Shown here piece after piece: positions 53,533-55,278 of a DNA stretch of 55,278 nucleotides. The notes beneath the pieces are model-generated. The model was not told the DNA's origin. It saw only the letters and a list, made by a program, of their open reading frames with translations, and did no database searches. How positions within the stretch are numbered: the first letter of the stretch is position 1; every line of letters starts with the position of its first letter. The DNA is from Silicimonas sp. (GTDB lineage: Bacteria; Pseudomonadota; Alphaproteobacteria; Rhodobacterales; Rhodobacteraceae): NCBI GenBank assembly GCA_022826205.1, contig JAJDVJ010000149.1, positions 1-55,278 on the forward strand. Reading direction: 5' to 3'. The translations under genes were made by a program, and so were the position numbers.

Positions 53533-54903
53533 ATGCATATGCTGCTCGAAATTCTGGGACTTGCAGCGATTCTGGCGATCCTGCCCGCTTCAGCCGTGGC
53601 ACTGGCGCCCGTCGGTGCGGAAACCGGATTCGTGCTCAACACGTTTGCGTTTCTCATCTGGGGCGCACTGGTCATGTGGATGTGCGCCGGCTTCACGATG
53701 CTGGAAGCCGGATCGGTTCGCAAGAAGAACGCCTCCGTCATCTGCATGAAGAACATCGGGCTCTACTCGATCACTGCGCTGGCCTACTACGTCATCGGCT
53801 ACAACATCATGCATGTCGACGTTGACGGCGGATTCTTCGGGTCCCCCTCGCTGTTCCGCGGCAGCTCGGCTGACGAGATCGCGCTCATGAACGCCGCTCC
53901 GGACGCGATCGACCAGGCCCGCGAGACATTGCTGGCAGGTTCCTCCGGACATGCCACGATGTCGGACTGGTTCTTCCAGATGGTGTTTGTCGCGACGACG
54001 GCGTCAATCATCTCCGGCACCCTTGCCGAGCGCGTGCGTCTGTGGTCGTTCTTTCTGTTCGTGGCGGTACAGACCGCGTTCATCTATCCGATCGTGGGTG
54101 CATGGACCTGGGGCAGCGGCTGGCTGGCCGAAATGGGCTTCCAGGACTTTGCGGGGTCCACGATCGTGCACTCGACCGGGGGATGGGCCGCATTGTCCGG
54201 AGCCATGCTGATCGGTGCGCGACGCGGACGATTCCGCAAGGATGGCACCGTGCGGCAAATGCCGCCTTCAAGCGTCCCCATCGTCACGCTGGGCGTGTTC
54301 ATCCTCTGGCTGGGCTGGTTCGGCTTCAACGGCGGTTCCCAGTTGGCCCTGAACTCGGCAACGGACGCGGTGGCACTTGGCAACATATTCGCCAACACCA
54401 ACATCGCTGCGTCGGCCGGCCTGGTCGTGGCCCTGGTTCTGTCCAAGCCAGTCCTGGGGCGCATGGACCTGCTTGCAACCCTGAACGGAGTGATCGCCGG
54501 GCTCGTGGCGATCACCGCCGGGCCGGATCTCGTCGACCACCAATGGGCGATCCTGATTGGCGGCGTTGGCGGCGCCGTTGCCATTGCCGGACTCCGGCTG
54601 CTTGAGACGGTCCGGGTCGATGACGGCGTGGGCGCGATACCGGCCCACCTGTTTGCCGGCATCTGGGGAACGCTGGCCGTTTGCATTGCCGCGGGCGGAA
54701 ACCTGTTCGTGCAGCTGACCGGCATCGTTGCGATAGGGATCTTTGTCTTCGGCGTCTCGACCGCGATCTGGATGCTGATCGACCGTCTCATCGGGCTGCG
54801 TGTATCCCCGAGCGCGGAGCAGCTGGGGAAAGACTTCGTGGAACTCGGCGTCGAGGCCTATCCGGAATTCGTGGCAGTCCCGGAAGCAGACGACGACGAT
54901 TGA
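53533..54903 (+). CDS. amt: Ammonium transporter, Amt family
   Basis: This 456-residue membrane protein conducts ammonium across the inner membrane. It has about eleven helices, with Amt signatures FTMLEAGSVRKKNASVICMKN, MVFVATTASIISGTLAERV, DFAGSTIVHSTGGWAAL (first pore His) and VDDGVGAIPAHLFAGIWGTLA (second pore His). An N-terminal extension with a signal-like helix is present. No glnK gene is adjacent in the window, unlike the usual amtB-glnK pair. Confidence 0.94.
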   Translation: MHMLLEILGLAAILAILPASAVALAPVGAETGFVLNTFAFLIWGALVMWMCAGFTMLEAGSVRKKNASVICMKNIGLYSITALAYYVIGYNIMHVDVDGGFFGSPSLFRGSSADEIALMNAAPDAIDQARETLLAGSSGHATMSDWFFQMVFVATTASIISGTLAERVRLWSFFLFVAVQTAFIYPIVGAWTWGSGWLAEMGFQDFAGSTIVHSTGGWAALSGAMLIGARRGRFRKDGTVRQMPPSSVPIVTLGVFILWLGWFGFNGGSQLALNSATDAVALGNIFANTNIAASAGLVVALVLSKPVLGRMDLLATLNGVIAGLVAITAGPDLVDHQWAILIGGVGGAVAIAGLRLLETVRVDDGVGAIPAHLFAGIWGTLAVCIAAGGNLFVQLTGIVAIGIFVFGVSTAIWMLIDRLIGLRVSPSAEQLGKDFVELGVEAYPEFVAVPEADDDD

Positions 54904-55278
54904 CGCTTCCGCGACCTTCCGGGGATCAGCGACAGTCCGGGACAGCACTGTTCTCCAGGTAGAGAGAGCCCTCAAGAATCGTGCCGTGATCCGGCCTGGC
55001 CCGCCAATGGCCGTCAAATGGCGTGATCTCCGCCCGATTGCGGGACCAGGCCGTTCCGTCCGCACGGAACCAAGCTGGTACGTTCCTCATGCCTGCAACT
55101 TGCATATGTGCACCGTGAGTTTCCAGAAGTGGGCGTGCCAGGACCATTTTATTGTCGGTTCTGGAGCGTTGAAGTGGCAAGGAACGGGCATGCCTGAGGC
55201 GAACCGGGTTCTCTTCGCGCCGGTTTCAGTGGCCGTTTCTGGTGATCAGGGCTGTCCAGGCACGCTCTTCGGGGTGTT
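54904..55278. other. Window end: one unrecognised minus-strand frame
   Basis: A minus-strand frame at 54926-55180 (up to 84 residues, with AWFRADGTAWSRNRAEITPFDGHWRARPDHGTILEGSLY) looks somewhat protein-like. I do not recognise it and it lacks a convincing ribosome binding site. It may be a small real gene or part of a decayed one. The rest holds nothing I can name. Confidence 0.3.

Noticed and set aside
1-55278. CRISPR arrays, prophage genes, rRNA genes or a replication origin.
   Set aside because: I saw no regularly spaced repeats, no phage structural or integrase genes, no rRNA sequence and no dnaA-box cluster.

Overview
The window looks like the chromosome of an alphaproteobacterium close to the Rhodobacterales. 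The main evidence is a circularly permuted, two-piece tmRNA gene with the tag ANDNRAPVLLAA, an alpha-type SspB beside it, a pyruvate dehydrogenase cluster whose E1-beta carries its own lipoyl domain, the fabD-fabG...acpP...fabF-mltG gene set, and a marine-type abundance of TTT, TRAP and ABC uptake systems.

Layout. 0.3-9.5 kb: uptake genes. A divergent LysR regulator faces a tctC-tctB-tctA-lyase operon. Next come a creatininase-family amidohydrolase with a divergent XRE-cupin regulator, and an amino-acid-type ABC transporter (binding protein divergent from ATPase and permease). 9.7-13.6 kb: an RhlE-like RNA helicase, peptide release factor 3 and a SnoaL-like protein. 13.7-16.2 kb: an accessory patch. 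A TnpB gene sits in an element with 22-bp terminal inverted repeats and an 8-bp target duplication inside a SnoaL-gene remnant, followed by a frameshifted AbiEii-type nucleotidyltransferase with a small coupled partner. 16.5-25.3 kb: SDR enzyme, FbpC-type ATPase, EEP-fold protein, tatABC, DUF815 ATPase, sspB, ssrA and acuI.

25.4-47.6 kb: the fatty-acid synthesis cluster, split twice. fabD and fabG are separated from acpP by about 15.6 kb, and acpP from fabF by about 2.2 kb. The first insert holds a broken LytTR gene, a truncated ABC ATPase, and what looks like an antitoxin gene cut in two. Its 5' part lies at 28.75-28.89 kb. Its 3' part, followed by a decayed vapC, lies at 42.06-42.58 kb. Between the halves is a 13.2-kb catabolic island: a TAXI binding protein with a fused TRAP permease, a sulfatase, a carboxymuconolactone-decarboxylase-like protein, an alkylsulfatase pseudogene, a GntR/FCD regulator, two tandem DctP binding proteins, a glutathione transferase and an aldo/keto reductase. 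Five copies of a TTGGGATCC-centred palindrome lie only in front of the island's regulator and its two transport units, so the island appears to be one regulon. The second insert holds IS4-family debris and an ArsR-VOC gene pair with a perfect 9-bp inverted-repeat operator.

47.7-55.3 kb: a DksA/TraR-type protein, cysE, pdhC-pdhB-pdhA, ftsB and an Amt ammonium transporter.

All functional names come from recognising sequence motifs by eye. No database search was possible. Ends of RNA genes, pseudogenes and the island are approximate.
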